A program made the position numbers and the translations under genes. From Ignavibacteriota bacterium (lineage in GTDB: Bacteria > Bacteroidota > Ignavibacteria > UBA10030 > UBA6906), in contig PMDK01000330.1 in NCBI GenBank assembly GCA_003154425.1, positions 2,105-34,317 on the forward strand: DNA of 32,213 bases, written 5' to 3'. Below the pieces are notes generated by a model, which saw nothing but the letters and a program-made list of their open reading frames with translations, had not been told where the DNA came from and made no database searches. This document shows, piece by piece, positions 31,940 through 32,213 of this stretch (the stretch's first letter is position 1; every line of letters starts with the position of its first letter).

Positions 31940-32213
31940 ATGGTGCGAGTACTGATTGTGGACGATTCCCTCCTGCTCCGGGAGCGGCTTTGCTGCCGCC
32001 TTGGAAGCATCGAGGGAATTGAGATCGCCGGCAAGGCGTGCGACGTCCCGGGAGGAATAGAGACATTCCGCCGGGTGGAACCGGACATCGTGGTCCTGGA
32101 TCTCCTGATGCCCGGAGGAAGCGGAATAGACGTGCTGGAAGCAATAAAGCGCGAGCGTCCTTCCACCATCGTCGTGATACTGACGAACCACCCTCTCCCG
32201 CAGCTCAGGAAGA
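31940..32213 (+). CDS. Response regulator receiver protein (3' end outside window)
   Basis: The first 91 residues of a receiver domain: LIVDDSLLLRERL with the acidic pocket Asp8/Asp9, phosphoacceptor Asp53 or near in IVVLDLLMPGGSG, and the beta-4 strand IVVILTNH with the switch Thr. The end lies beyond the window, so an output domain cannot be judged. It has its own promoter and an upstream inverted repeat, so it is probably controlled by the LuxR-type regulator encoded before it. Confidence 0.85.
   Translation, partial: MVRVLIVDDSLLLRERLCCRLGSIEGIEIAGKACDVPGGIETFRRVEPDIVVLDLLMPGGSGIDVLEAIKRERPSTIVVILTNHPLPQLRK

Overview
The window is about 32 kb of high-GC bacterial DNA. It most likely comes from the Bacteroidota/Ignavibacteria side of the FCB group. 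The best sign is a repeated promoter layout, TTG, exactly 20 nt, then TAnnTT(T/C)G or TAnnTTG, found in four intergenic regions; this is the -33/-7 pattern known from Bacteroidota. The placement is an inference, and no rRNA, tRNA or taxonomic marker is present. No SusC/SusD pair, CRISPR array, insertion sequence or phage gene was seen.

From 1 to about 24.3 kb, every gene is on the + strand and tightly packed, often with ATGA, GTGA or TGATG overlaps. This is a carbohydrate and glycoprotein utilisation locus. It opens with the end of a Gfo/Idh/MocA oxidoreductase, a creatininase-family amidohydrolase and a cupin-type glucose-6-phosphate isomerase. Mixed in are remains of three sugar-phosphate genes: a BadF-type sugar kinase, a long class I mannose-6-phosphate isomerase and a PfkB/HldE-type kinase. 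In each the gene ends are wholly or partly kept and the interior is missing. Exported degradative enzymes follow: two tandem paralogues with a malectin-like region and an (alpha/alpha)-barrel-like half, a GH47 alpha-mannosidase, a Tat-exported GH78-type alpha-L-rhamnosidase, an S9 peptidase and an M1 aminopeptidase. Next come a UroD-family protein, a PlsC-type acyltransferase, a fucose/arabinose-isomerase-like protein, an RbsC-type permease and a sugar-binding protein with no ATPase gene beside them, and a GH172 (DUF2961) glycosidase.

From 24.4 to 27.7 kb, a KDPG-aldolase gene on the - strand diverges from a large exported alpha/beta-hydrolase (esterase-like) gene. From 27.7 to 29.5 kb, a - strand block holds a secreted barnase-type RNase overlapping its barstar-type inhibitor by 4 nt, then a small exported protein with two PBCV-type basic adaptor repeats, and a separately promoted 76-residue protein.

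From 29.6 kb to the end lies a signalling block: a two-PAS NarL-type histidine kinase overlapping a LuxR-type response regulator, then a second receiver protein cut by the window edge. A perfect inverted repeat just upstream of that second promoter looks like an operator.

As a model, exported mannosidase, rhamnosidase, GH172, the two unassigned barrel proteins and the peptidases strip a complex glycan or glycoprotein. Released sugars are then imported and handled by the oxidoreductase, isomerase-like and aldolase genes, while the kinase and isomerase genes that once prepared hexose phosphates are decaying. The nature of the substrate is inference.
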